Of a stretch of DNA of 64,000 bases, positions 12,141-23,899 are shown piece by piece. The translations under genes and the position numbers were made by a program. The notes below the pieces were generated by a model. It was not told the origin of the DNA. It was given only the letters and a program-made list of their open reading frames with translations, and searched no databases. Origin of the DNA: Stratiolaelaps scimitus (taxonomy: Eukaryota > Arthropoda > Arachnida > Mesostigmata > Laelapidae); the NCBI GenBank assembly GCA_019614645.1, contig JABWDB010000002.1:22557501-22621500 (forward strand), given 5' to 3'. Position 1 is the stretch's first letter. Each line of letters starts with the position of its first letter.

Positions 12141-13574
12141 TTAGAGCCTGTTCAGGATCTTTCGATTGTACATGGTTTCGCTGCGGTCATTGGTATTCTC
12201 CTTTTGTCTCGGTAGACTTCTAGGCAACGTCGCCGCACGCCGGGTTTCCTCCACCTCCTCGCTGGCGCTAGAGAACGCCAGATATTTAGCGGTGCTTGGC
12301 GTACGTCGCACCAGCGAGCGTGTCTTGAGCGTTTCGGACTGGTTCTCCTGCGACCAGTTGTGATGCTTCACTGCGGCTACGAGACAAGCCTCATTGCCAC
12401 CTTCGAACTTGGGATAAGATAGCATGAATCGCTTAAGCTTCCAGAGGACGTCGTTGATTTCGGGATTGAGCCCGGCCGCAATACGAATCTTACGCTGACG
12501 GAGATACTTTCGCAGTTTGTGCGTCGCTATAAAGTCACTTTGGAAACTGATCTTTTTCACCTCGTCAAACTGTGGATCTTCAAGCAGCGTTTCGACGGCA
12601 CTGCCTGCCTCTAAATCCCGCTCGAGGGCGACACTTTTGCAGATTAACGAAGCCTGGGTTGACACCGTTATGAAATTCAGTCCGTTGAACTCAGTGTAGG
12701 TCACCTGCACAGTGCTATCGTTGAAGATCTGCTCACTTACGATCTGCTGATCGACATTCTCTTCGGCGTGTCTCGGGAAGATTTTTGTGATCTTGTCACA
12801 AACTTCACATTTCCTCACGTGCACCTCAATGTCCCTCCTCATCGCTGGCCAGTAGTAATACTTGATGATCTTCATGTACGTGATCCAGAACGGGTCATGC
12901 CCACCAAGATCGGGGTCATCATGATACTTTCGTAGGATTTGTGGCACTTCCTTGGGCTCGATGATTTTGCGTCCGTCGAGGGTCTTCTCCGTACATTTAG
13001 TGATAATTGCCGCGATCCGCGCTACGGCAGGCGCAGGCTTACCTCGGGTGTTCGGCCTCCTGACCAAGGGTCTCCTCACACCCCCACAACCAAGACCTTG
13101 ATTTGACACTGCTTTCGACGGTAGATGGCCAGCGCCGTTGCCCTCCTGGCGGCCATTCTCACGTCGAGCAAGACCGTTATCCTGTGGGCTCGAATTGTTG
13201 CTGTCCGACGAGGCTTCGTTTGTGTTGATGTTCATTACTTGCTTGTCTACCTTGCCTTTTGGGTAATCCAGCAGCAAGGATTCGCTGTAGTTTAAACGCT
13301 TGTCGATTTCGGCAGACGACGCCGGCATCCCTGCAGCGAGCAGTTCGATCTGCGTCGCCTTCGGCAGCCCCGCGACGATTAGCATGACCATCGTGGAAGG
13401 GGAGATAGCTGGGTCGGCTTCCAGCAGGTGCCGCTTCTTGTCGCGGATAAACTCTCGCAGATCGTCGCCGTCTAGAAAGGCGAACTCAACTGCCGCCTGA
13501 AAGGCGTCCAACCGTCGAAGCGGAGTTTTCGGCTCCACCTCATGGAAAAACGGGTCTTCCAAGTCGGCTCGCAT
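12141..13574 (-). CDS. Gag-integrase fusion protein, Ty3/Gypsy-like, no reverse transcriptase
   Basis: This 477-codon ORF is the longest in the window. Residues 1-110 resemble a retrotransposon Gag C-terminal region, with the pattern ISPSTMVMLIVAGLPKATQI and then SSAEIDKRL. Residues 110-200 are polar linker with no CCHC knuckle. Residues 218-259 form an integrase H2C2 finger: His218, His226 (in GGHD), YYYWPAMRRDI, and Cys256-x2-Cys259. Residues 284-390 align by eye with an integrase core, but the first Asp position is Thr/Tyr (292-293) and the expected Glu near 375-380 is not evident; Asp347 may be the second acid. Protease, reverse transcriptase and RNase H are missing, yet the frame is intact. 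G+C is higher than the flanks. It lies antisense inside the host intron. It may be a domesticated gene or a deleted element copy. Confidence 0.8.
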   Translation of the reverse strand: MRADLEDPFFHEVEPKTPLRRLDAFQAAVEFAFLDGDDLREFIRDKKRHLLEADPAISPSTMVMLIVAGLPKATQIELLAAGMPASSAEIDKRLNYSESLLLDYPKGKVDKQVMNINTNEASSDSNNSSPQDNGLARRENGRQEGNGAGHLPSKAVSNQGLGCGGVRRPLVRRPNTRGKPAPAVARIAAIITKCTEKTLDGRKIIEPKEVPQILRKYHDDPDLGGHDPFWITYMKIIKYYYWPAMRRDIEVHVRKCEVCDKITKIFPRHAEENVDQQIVSEQIFNDSTVQVTYTEFNGLNFITVSTQASLICKSVALERDLEAGSAVETLLEDPQFDEVKKISFQSDFIATHKLRKYLRQRKIRIAAGLNPEINDVLWKLKRFMLSYPKFEGGNEACLVAAVKHHNWSQENQSETLKTRSLVRRTPSTAKYLAFSSASEEVEETRRAATLPRSLPRQKENTNDRSETMYNRKILNRL

Positions 13575-13625
13575 TGTAAGACCCCTACGGCGATAATAGC
13601 CTAGCGTTCGTACAACAGTGTGCGC

Positions 13626-13976
13626 TTAGCTCAAATCATCGTTGATATCACTACTGTGTTCGCTGTGTTCCGACGAAGAAGATGTCACACTGTAGTCAGG
13701 TGTTGGCGGTTGAGCCACCAACGAGCGGAGCACCGAATCCGATAGTCGATCAAGATAGACCAGGGCGTCAAGCAGGAGCAGGTTGTACTCGGTGATCCGT
13801 TTGACCGTTGAGATCAACGAGCTCAGCTGCCAAATGACGACTGCTTTCAGTCCGGATCGATGCTTGTCTTCTTGCACCTCCTCCTCCTCGCCGTTGTCGT
13901 TATTGTTGTTGTTGTCGTTGATCTTAACTCTGAGCGAACCCTGGCGTCGATGGTGACGACAATGCCGAGGCGGCAT
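13626..13976 (-). pseudogene. Upstream in-frame segment of the Gag-integrase ORF
   Basis: This is a 116-codon minus-strand ORF in the same frame as the 477-codon ORF. Only one TAA (13628-13626) separates them, and the 17 codons between that stop and the next Met are open. It has a low-complexity Asn/Asp/Glu run near residues 20-36, then a likely amphipathic helix (AVVIWQLSSLISTVKRITEY), then a Ser/Glu-rich tail. An in-frame stop at 14000-13998 bounds it upstream. It could be the true N-terminal part of Gag broken by one nonsense change, a separately translated ORF, or a stop that is read through. No known domain is recognised. Confidence 0.5.
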
Positions 13977-14508
13977 ATACCGTTCCTGTACGGCGGATTA
14001 CGACAACATCCGATGTGTCCCACCGCCACCGGCACTGCACATTAAACGAGCACAAGACTATTTGCTAATTTCATCACCATTAGCATTCATTCCCCCGCGT
14101 TGCACCGGGCTCGGGGTCGCCTCCGTGATCTCAAGTCAAGCAGACGCGGCGCGAAAACCCAACCAACACGAGGTGCCAACACCACCACCGCCACGACCAC
14201 TGCACTACAGACGGAGTAACTAGCGAATGTTACAACGCAAACACCGACCAACCGACCGAATGGCTGCTGGTTAGTTGCTGATTTGCCGCTTGCGTACACG
14301 ATGCGCCCACCAGAAGCGTATAACAGTGTTCTGTCCGTTGCGTATATGGCAAAAAATACCAAGTACCTGTCAGCTGGTCTGCGTCGAACATAATAGGGTA
14401 GAGACTCTTGCTTGTTGTACCAGCATCGGCAACGGCGGCGCCGGTGGCGAGTCTTGCCTCCTTCAGCCTCGTCAGTAAGGAAAGTGCCCCGTGTGGTCAA
14501 TGCATTCA

Positions 14509-14532
14509 CTGCTGCTGCTGCTGCTGCTGCAG
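14509..14532. repeat. (CTG)n microsatellite
   Basis: Seven to eight CTG units, running into CAGCAA. Confidence 0.9.
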
Positions 14533-15288
14533 CAACTATTACCTTTAACGCTGGACTGAACTGAGTGAGGAACGGGCAGCGGTGTTGGACGGATCGTCAC
14601 CCGAGCCGTAATAACCGTGTTGTTGTTATTGTTATAGCAACAGCTGCTGATGCTGGTGCTTACCATCAGCAGCATCATCATCAATAGCTACAACGAAGTA
14701 AAAGTAGCACCGGCACCATCATGAAGTAGTCGTGGATGACTACTAGTAGTGGTAGTACCATCAGTAGGAGCAATAACAGTTGTAGTAGCAGTCGTAGTTG
14801 TACTATCGAGACGCTGATGCTGATGTTTAATCGGGAGAAGCGGCACCTCGACCTTGGCTGGATCAAGGTGGCTCGATCGCCCGACTGGACGGCACTAACG
14901 ACCAGTTGGTGAGATCGCCAACTAATCGCTAAACAATTTCTCCTGTTCTCTCTCCTGGATGCCCCTGTCCCTTGCCATCATCCTTTAAGGATACACCAAC
15001 ACCGCCGCCACCGGCGCAGCAAGCACCACAGCGTGGACCTCGACAGCCGATGCATGGCACCTTCGATAGTGCCCCGATAGACTTTGTATCTCTTCGCGCG
15101 TTGCTCCTTTGTCTCTTTCCATCAATGCGGCAATAAAACCTTTGAGTTAATTGAGTGGTGGCGATGATTAGATAGACGTCGGCAAAACGGACGCGTCATG
15201 GTGGTTGCTGTCTCGGCCGTTCCGTTCTTGACAGGACGGCGTTTGTTCCAAGTAATTCGCTATAGGGAAAGGGGGTCACGCCGTCATA

Positions 15289-15306
15289 GCAGCAGCAGCA
15301 GCAGCA
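15289..15306. repeat. (CAG)n microsatellite
   Basis: Six tandem AGC/CAG units. Confidence 0.85.
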
Positions 15307-16009
15307 ACGCCACGGCACAAGGGTTCAATCAATAATACGGCGGGTGTTCGCTTGTGGAAGCAATAGATCGCAACACACCGAAAACAACAACGCGAATATC
15401 GTGTACAGCACTACGTATACGCTCTGCACGATGTGTTTCGCTGATCATCGTGAGGATGATGCCGATGAGTGTTGAAAAGGAACAACAACAACAACGAGAA
15501 AAGTGAGAAATTGAAGGAGGCACAGGAACCCAGCAGCTGTCGCCGCCGATGTCAAGCACAATACGGATAAAGAACAACAAGCACAAATAGAAAAACATCA
15601 GCAGCCAGTGAACAAATCAGCCGCAACTCTGCCCCCACTAAGTATCGTGGCGGCGGCTACGGGTGCTGCTGCTGCTGGATTTGAAAAGGGGCGACTATCG
15701 TTGGCTGTCGCCCTTGGCTCACGTGACCGGGGGCGCCGCGGAGGGGATTTGCACGAGAAAATAGCTGTGTCCTAACCTCATAATAAGCGCACAGTGTGCG
15801 CGTGGACAGACAGCTCCCAAAAACCAGCCACAGCGGCAGCACAAACATCATCCATAAAAACTCTCAAAAAGATGTCAGAATTTATTCGTATATAACAAGA
15901 GTAATAATAATAATAATAATAAAAGTAATAATAACAATGCCGGGTTGATGAAACGATGACTCGTGGACGACCACGAGCTGCTGGTGAAGTTTTTTGTTTG
16001 ACTTCGCAA

Positions 16010-16029
16010 TGGTGGTGGTGGTGGTGGTG
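16010..16029. repeat. (GGT)n microsatellite
   Basis: Six tandem GGT units, read as poly-His on the minus strand. Confidence 0.85.
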
Positions 16030-16107
16030 AACCAATGGCATTAGCAGAGCGTCTCTATGGATGATCCTCGGCCGTCATTCCCGCTAATTCTGACCCCGCT
16101 TCTGCTT

Positions 16108-16113
<6 letters not shown>

Positions 16114-16153
<40 letters not shown>
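16114..16153. repeat. (TA)20 microsatellite
   Basis: A pure TA array of about 40 bases. Confidence 0.95.
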
Positions 16154-16154
<1 letters not shown>

Positions 16155-17024
16155 GATAGTATAATATAATATTACGTAGCTGTCATATTTGATTTCAACA
16201 TCTTAGTAATAGTTAAAGGGGTTGCGAGGAGTTGGGGGCAGGCAAGCAGCTTCAATGAGGGTGGCGAAGTCATCTCATAAACCTCATAACGTTGCCGTGA
16301 GCCCCTGAAGTGTCGGGACGACACACACACACACACAGCGAGGGCGCAGGTGTCGGATCAGCAGCATCACGATGCGTCTTTCTCTGAATCTGCTTTTCTC
16401 TGAACTAGCACCAGCGGTACGGCATCGCCACCGGAGCTGCTGCTGCTGCTGCTTTTTCGTTGTACAGTATGGTCCGACTGGCTGCTGACAACAATAAAGT
16501 GAATTGCCGAAAACTCGTTCCCAGTCAACAAGTCAGCGAACGTCGACGCACACGTCACAACGCGTTGAACACCAACATTCGGCGGAGATGATATCCTCAA
16601 TAACAACAACAATGCATCGACCGTTAGTCGCCAACGGTGGCGCGTTTATGAAAATTAGTACGTGCTTTACAGCTGCGATTACAATGGAAGCGATGATAAC
16701 AGGTCGATGAAGAAAAATCAGGGGGGGTGGGCGAGGAAGGGATTGTAATAACCAAGTCTCGCCTTCGTCGATTGATCACTCAGCGGTTGTTATTGTTGCT
16801 GTTGTTGGTCATTGTTGACGCGTCTCATCGGCTCGTCGTTGTCAATAAGCAGAAATTCTCATCGTGCGGACACGCATTCTAAACACAACGGACCCTGCTC
16901 GACTAGTTAGCAAAATGTGTCGAGCTGTGATTCGCTGTGTTGTTGTTGTTGGTGTTGTCGTTGTCAGAGCGATCGTCGTACAGACAACAACAATTACACG
17001 AAGGTATTATGTCATCATCATCAT

Positions 17025-17054
17025 CAATAACAACAGCAACAACAACAACAACAC
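17025..17054. repeat. (AAC)n array
   Basis: AAC/ACA triplets with few interruptions. A GCT array lies nearby at 17210-17229. Confidence 0.8.
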
Positions 17055-17209
17055 AATCAACAATATTGGCATCAACAACAAATGAAAGAAGCACGCTGAT
17101 CGGAGGAGTGTGCAATAGTGATTCTGTTGAACTTTGCAATTTTGATAACGGCATCACCCCCACCAACACTCCACAGGGGAGAAACGACAACGTTGTTGAC
17201 GATGCTTTT

Positions 17210-17229
17210 TGCTGCTGCTGCTGCTGCTG
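17210..17229. repeat. (GCT)n microsatellite
   Basis: Tandem TGC/GCT units within an otherwise unsupported ORF (a poly-Cys run on +, poly-Ala on -). Confidence 0.85.
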
Positions 17230-17971
17230 TTATCGATGTTGGTGGCCGGCGCTGTTGAGGATGACGCCGGATGGCCCTCACCGCACAAAACGAAACAAGG
17301 GACGATTCACATTGAGACAACCAATAAACCCTGACATACGCTCATGTGGTGATTGTGGCCGAGAATAGTTCAGTTCGGTTGCAGCCTTCTGATTAACGGC
17401 ATCGGCACTTTTCACTGTGGCTGTGTTTCGCTGTTACTGGAGGAAAATAGATTCGTCAGGGGCACCCAACATTCGTGGCTGGATGCATGCTGTTGAGTGG
17501 TGTTGTCACGTAGAAAGAGACATAGATCGAATATGAAATAGCAGCAGAATTACCTTCTTAGTCGATTTACTCTCATTGATGAGGTAGGCTGATAACGTGA
17601 GCTGATGTCCATAGCATAGCTATACAATGACTTGCATTTGGGATGCTCTTATGTTGTATGTGGCATTCTGACACTGAATCGAGTGGCAAATATAGTATTC
17701 GATTATAGGGTGAGATTTAATGGCATATCAGGAATGGTGGTTTGACATTGCGGTTGAAATGTTAGATAGGAAATGTACGATAGTGATGTTCAGATCTTCA
17801 TCAGAAGACATTCTACTGTAGACGGCGTTTCCTCGTAGCTATCGCAGTACGAAATAATACTTTGATAATAACTCATGTCCAGCAATTTGTTGCCGTGGTA
17901 CATTGCTCAAAGGGATCGCAACACAGCGCAGTTTACATTATCGTCTGAGCATTTTGACAGTTCTCAGCCCG

Positions 17972-17995
17972 GTACTTCGATGCGTACTTCGATGC
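17972..17995. repeat. 12-bp perfect tandem duplication
   Basis: The unit GTACTTCGATGC is present twice head to tail (17972-17983 and 17984-17995). Confidence 0.9.
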
Positions 17996-18129
17996 GATAT
18001 ACAGCGTAGTTGAGTCGCAGCGGAGATGCGAGTGCGAGCAGACATTATCATCATGATATGCCCCCCTTCGTATGACCGCAGACGATGATCGACGCAACAC
18101 AAACTCATTTTGACGATTTTCACGCACAG

Positions 18130-21100
18130 CAACAGTAGTAGCATTCTCTTTTTATTTTTATCATTCAGATCTATAAGAAGTTTTGTCCGAACAGAGTAAT
18201 TAACAGTATAGTGGTCATTGCTAGTAGTATTAATGGTTCTCGATTGGAGACAGGACGTGGTTGGTAGCACGTTGGCACAGGCTCAGCATCGAAGGCTGTA
18301 TAGAAAATCGAACAACGGATAGTGGGGCAGAGGTCAGCTGGTCTCGGTAGCTGCTTGGGCAAAGAGTTAAAAAAAAAAGAAAATTACAAACACTTTGCTG
18401 GCATGAATAGCAATAATAGTAATGACTGAGCGTCCGTCTCAACGAACGAAATGCCAATCACTTGATTTGTTTAATGTATACCCATCAAGGACCCCTCTTG
18501 AAGGGAGCCTCCTGAAAAAAGCCTTGTGTCTCGCCAACTTGCCGATAACAACTCTCGCACTGTTCAGCTGTGGTCCATTCTCGAAGCGATTGGGTAAAAT
18601 TTTAATCAAAAATATTTGTATTTTTACTGTTACTGATGAAAACTGGTGATTTGTTGCAATTTTCTATCTCAGATGCCTCTATCGGGCAGTGTACGTTGAC
18701 TATATATAATTCAGCTGTAGATAATGTTGAAAGCGTACACCGAATGTTTGTACAACTGTTCACTAAACAATTATAAAAGACGAATGAGGGTCATTTTCCC
18801 CTTGAGTTTGCGTTGCCATGCCTCCAGTGAGCGTTATGTGGCCTTCATGTAACAGTTAAATTGTTCGCATTCACATACGGTTTGTGGTCGCCTGTTGTGA
18901 ATAGCAGTGATGTTCAGATATTGCATCGGTTATCGTATCGGTATCGCCAGCTCGGCCAACTCACCGTTGGGCTAATTCAAGAAGGGGCAAATGTAAAAAG
19001 TTGTTCAAATGCAGCTTCACTGTCACTTGAATCCTGGTCGAGTCCAGCCGTCACCGACTGCACCAGCACAGAATGCTGCTGACAGCTCATGCAAGCCTAT
19101 CACAACAGGTAACAGTATTCGGTGGTGGTCAATGAGTTCCGCCGCCATTATTCTCGAAGTACAATCGTTCTTGATAGATTATCACGAAAGGCGACGTCTA
19201 GTGCTATCGATAGCTAAAACAATCACTACAAAAATATTCGAATATGGAACGCTCAGTTGCACGTTTGTCTAGAAGACATTAAGCTAAATGTACGATTTAA
19301 GGAAGCATACTTAAATCTTTATATACATTATGTTAATCGTATAATGCATCGATGTTACCGTCCGGGTTTCTCTCATTTGCCTCGGGTCAATAACAATTCG
19401 TCGTTGAGCGAGTAAAATCCAAACACCGTTTCGTCCCTCTTAGGATCATTTACGTTGTTCATATACTTGTAGCGCCTCGCCCTCGCTTCTCGCTGTATCC
19501 CACTGCAGCACGGCCGTCCTCCCATCAGTGCCCGAGACAGCTATCCATTACTAATCCGTAGAAGGATAAAGACGTAACAAAACAGTACTTCATTTCATAA
19601 AGATGAAGTTTCCTATGGCTCATACACTCTGTGTCTGTTTCGTTTTGGTTTGTTGAAGGGGAACAGCCCGATCGATGAATCGTGTGTAGATATAACCGAC
19701 CTCATAACCAATGGCAGTGCCAGCCATGGCTCGTGTTGCCATTGCACATAATCAGCGAACACACGGCATTGCGGAGCAGATTGACTATCATCATGAGCAT
19801 CATTTCTTCGTAAACCTATCGTGGGCAAGACAAGCTCACTCGTAATTGGCTTCATTGGAAGATGATCATTTATGTTCTACCGTCGCCACCAGCATCAACG
19901 TCATCTTCACCGTTACCAGCAGCGCTATGACACCACAGCAATGATAATTCGCTTGTGATCCATCTATTATTACATAGGAATGAATGAATAGCTTGAACCA
20001 TAAACAGCCAGCTAGCTTTCACCCCCATTGCTCATCGACTTCAAGACCTCCAAGCAGAGTCACCAATCGCCAATATTCGTGGTAACACACTCAGGCCCAG
20101 CTGACACCCAATACCAAAAAGATCATCTTCGGAACAGTTTTCTATGCTCTCTCTCTCTCTATTTCTCCCGCTTAAATATCTAATTGTGGCCTGCAGTGAG
20201 TGCAAACGATTGGCACCTCTACCGTCACCGACATCTTCGTGTTACTGATCGCTGGCATCGGTGCTGCTGGGTCGTTCTGCTTTTTCGTCATCTTCTTCTG
20301 CCTAAGAAACACCCCTGCGAAGGCAGAATAAGATACGCTATAGACGACTAGCGCAAGCACTTGTTGTTGTTGCTGCTGTTGTCGTCGTCGTTGTAGTCAG
20401 TCTGCCCCAGCCGCTGTTGTTCTTCAATGAAGATGAAAGGAAGCCTCATCGATCATTTCACTTAACCCCCGCACAAGTAGAGGGCGCGAGCATTTACACG
20501 GGTTAAGGCCGCTGCGCCGTCAATGCCTGTGTATATACCGGGCTGAACGAAGAAACGGATAAACACGGGCACGCACGCATATAGAAACTCAGCCAGAGGA
20601 AAGCAGATAGATGGATCGACAAGATGCTGCTGCTGCAGCTGCTGCTACTGCTGCTCGCGCCGTTGTGTCGGCTAATAACAGCAGAATTCCAGCTGCAGGA
20701 CCGCCGACGCTGCGTGGAGCAGCGGCTGAATGCCTTATGCCGAAGTCGGCTGTGTTGAATTATACGAAAGAGGCAGCAGTGTCGAGAAGGAGAATCATCA
20801 CCCGTAGGACGTCTGCCGTATAATAACACACGGTGCGTATGTGCAAGTCTGTGTGTGTGTGCGTGCTGGAAGATTAACGCGAGCCGCCGTGCAGTCATCA
20901 ATTGGCAGCTCTGGTGATCTGTGAACGTCTGTAAGGTTAGCAAGGTGAACGCTGTGTGCAGTGTAACAACGGCATGTGCGCCTGAGACAGGACACCGATT
21001 ACGCGATTGGCGATGCGATGATGGGAAATTTTATCTTCGTTGTCATCAGAGGTCGGAGGGGGGTGGGTTGAAGCATACGGGCATTGCCTAACACGATCAC

Positions 21101-21990
21101 TGGAATAGCTGGATGCCGTCTACTGGGTGTGGCCAATCTATCTCACGATGCATGATGATCATCCAAGTACACATTGCAGCATGCAGCGATCCAGTACGCC
21201 AGACCAGGAAAATTGCTCACAAGAAAATATTAACTTGGGACGTGAGGCACAGGCCTTCGGTGGCAAACACGTTAATTATTGTAGCTTCGACAGGTATGAA
21301 TTTTCTAGCTTTCTCGAACAAACATCCTCACGTTATCGACGATAAGTGAAGACTTAACGGCAACATACATATATATCGGGTACGAAGAAGTAAAAAAACG
21401 TAGAACACATTATCTTCAATAATCTATCATAATTTGTATTGTGCCTCTAAGCTCATCATCATCATCAGCGTGACGTACTGGAAGACAGGCGTTCTGAGCG
21501 AAGAAGCTCTAGAGACTAAAAAACAGCAGAAGATCGTTTTGCGAACAGAAACCGGTCTCTGTCCAAAGGAGGAAATTACGAATAGATATTCAACTTTATC
21601 TACTCGTTACGAGCACGGACTCGACTCTATGACGACGCCAAGCCGCATTGTATTCTTTATTTTAGCTGTTAGACCAAGCAATTGATGAGAGCCTTCAGCG
21701 TGCCGCGTGGGACATCTTTAAGACAACAGTATTTGGACTGAACCTCGAAGGCTGTACATAAGCCACCTATATATCGCATCTCCAGCGCTTACTATATTGC
21801 GTTCCCCATTTGTGATACTCTGTTTGAGTGCTGCATACATTCACAAAGCAGCTTCAGAATCAATGCAGTATCAGATATTTCACCTTTGTTACTTGTTCAT
21901 ATATAAAAGCGAACAACATTTTATATGCATCAAATGTGTACGTGTAGAAATATGAAAGAGATTTCCAGAAACATTTGATAAGAATCAGAC
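18130..21990. other. Non-coding stretch
   Basis: No gene is supported. ORFs up to 146 codons occur, for example near 20503-20943 on the minus strand, but they overlap CAG/GTT and GT arrays and have no recognisable domain. Confidence 0.4.
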
Positions 21991-22007
21991 ATTTCAAACA
22001 GACTTAC

Positions 22008-22094
22008 CGCCATACTGTAGAGCTTCAGACCCTTCAGTGCAACAGCAAAATTCAACGGCAAAATAGAGAATTTGTTTGACCTATACTTACTTCC
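22008..22094 (-). CDS. Candidate minus-strand exon with strong donor
   Basis: The open minus-strand frame ends at 22008 with GCG followed by GTAAGTC, a near-consensus donor, in phase 0. The peptide ends LPLNFAVALKGLKLYSMA, which has natural-looking composition. The frame is bounded upstream by a TAA above 22094. The only acceptor inside it is a weak ATAG at about 22080. No family is recognised, and no partner exon was identified with certainty. The start ATG two codons before the donor could make this a first exon with a two-codon coding part. Confidence 0.2.
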
Positions 22095-22559
22095 TTACGC
22101 ATTCGATTTAACTGCATCCTTTACGATGATAATTGAATTGAAATTTTATTTTTTTTCTGCTTTTCTCACTAGTATTAATGCATTCGAATTGTTATGAATC
22201 ACTTAAGTAATCTGTTAGTGCCACACGTACAATACGTTTTATTCACATTGGCCCACGTGAATTTCATTCATCATATTTAATGTGCTATTCGAAAAGGCTT
22301 CAGAGTAACCCAGACTATCACACTAGAAATGCATAAGCTTCTGCTTGAAAATTGTATCGCAAGACCAAAATCAAATTTGACATGTGTTTGTCAAATGTGT
22401 GTTCACTTAAACACCACAAACACACACATCATTCCTCGCACATACACGCACGTTTAGTTTATTCAGATCGATAATGGTGACACTGAACGCCCTTCTCAGA
22501 GATTGTATTAGGTGCACGGTCCCTACAAGCACACCATGATACACCATTAAATCATTGCG

Positions 22560-23420
22560 GAGGCGGTTACTGTGGGTGCGTAAACATGCTCCATCGATCC
22601 ATCTCCCTATCCACCAGCGAAGATGCGATAAATACAGAGCACATAGAATAATCGGCAGGCGTCTTCAGCCAAGGACGACAAAAACGCCGACGCGCTGTTT
22701 TCTTTCGTTTCTACAAACAAAAACGATTTCGAAAAACGATCGTCAACAGCAAAAACTTAAACGACAAAAATGTAAACCGCTAGCATTATTCTCCGTCTTT
22801 GCTCTGCGTTCACTTTTGCTGCGCAGGGCACCCCCCCTCAACGTCCCGGCCCCCAGCCCTGCTACGGAGGCACTTGGAAGAAATGAAGTGGAATTGTCAA
22901 GTGGCCACTTCGCAGAACGCGTCACTTTCTCCAATGATGATCTGAGCTGTTACGGGGGACCCAGAGCCCGAGCAAATGCCCGCCCCGACTGGCCATAAGG
23001 ATCGCGGCCGTTGTCGTGCATCCGGGAAATGATTCGAAAAATCATCGAGTGGGCGAGCGAGCCCGCAAAGCCCGCCGCGACAGCAGTGCCGATTTAGCGT
23101 GGCCATTACCGCAGAAGTTGAGGGCGGAGACAGAGGCGGAGGCGACGACGACAACACCTACCTACCTGCTATAGTGGTGGTGGTGGTGGAACAGGTCCCT
23201 TCCTAAATAGCGTCGCTAACGGGCTCCACAGATGCGTCTCCCTCCACCTACTGTTTAAGTGGAAATTCGTTCGACGCTTCGTCTCGTACGCCAGTGCCTC
23301 ACGAGGAACAGACTGCTCCAAGGGGGCGCGTTTGAGGGGATGGAGAGGCCGCAGTTCGTGTGTGCTTCGTCAGGGATGGACGAGTGGTCGGGCATCACCA
23401 ATCGAAATCGAGCCCAGCCC
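22560..23420. other. GC/CpG-rich segment
   Basis: G+C and CpG are raised compared with both sides. The segment has ORFs on both strands (up to 147 codons), none with recognisable domains or splice context. It could be a regulatory island or untranslated first-exon region. Confidence 0.25.
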
Positions 23421-23899
23421 CCCTCCGGGAGGAGTTAGGAGCCCTCTTAGGCTGTTGATTGGCAGACTGGACGTGAACGGTGCTGAATTGGTGAAACACA
23501 CTGAGTGAAAATTGAGTTTCGCTGCAAGTCGTCCCTTGTCTCGTGAAACGCAACGAGAACAAGAGAAAGCACTTGCATTTTGCGAGTTTTCGATGCATTG
23601 AAATAGACGGAAACCGCCCCTGGTAAATTGACACACTACGGGGCGGGGTGAACAATTCGAAAAGTGAACAGCAGACAATAAGCAAATGTTCAAGGAAATG
23701 AGCATTTGCAAATAGCAGTCGCTCGAAATCGAAAAACAATCGAATTTGAGTTAGCGTACGTTTGAAACGAAGACAGGATGACATCACGTACAAACACGCA
23801 GACACATACGAATACAGACGACATCCAAACACACTCAGGCCGTATGGTGATTACGCCCGAACGAAATCGTGGGAAAAATGCTTTTACACTGCTTTATAA

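Larger units (their letters stand above)
14000..16110. other. GC- and repeat-rich stretch without a gene
   Basis: CpG and short tandem repeats are frequent, including CTG, CAG, GTT and GGT arrays. Several ORFs of 60-140 codons on both strands are rich in Arg, Ser, Cys or homopolymers and look like translated repeats. No RT, protease or LTR was recognised next to the Gag-integrase ORF. Confidence 0.4.

Noticed and set aside
20503..20943. 146-codon minus-strand ORF
   Set aside because: The coding appearance comes from CAG and GT arrays (poly-Ser runs and His/Thr-rich repeats).
22555..22998. 147-codon + strand ORF in a CpG-rich segment
   Set aside because: No acceptor or start context, Arg/Pro-rich composition typical of translated GC-rich DNA, and overlapping ORFs on the other strand.
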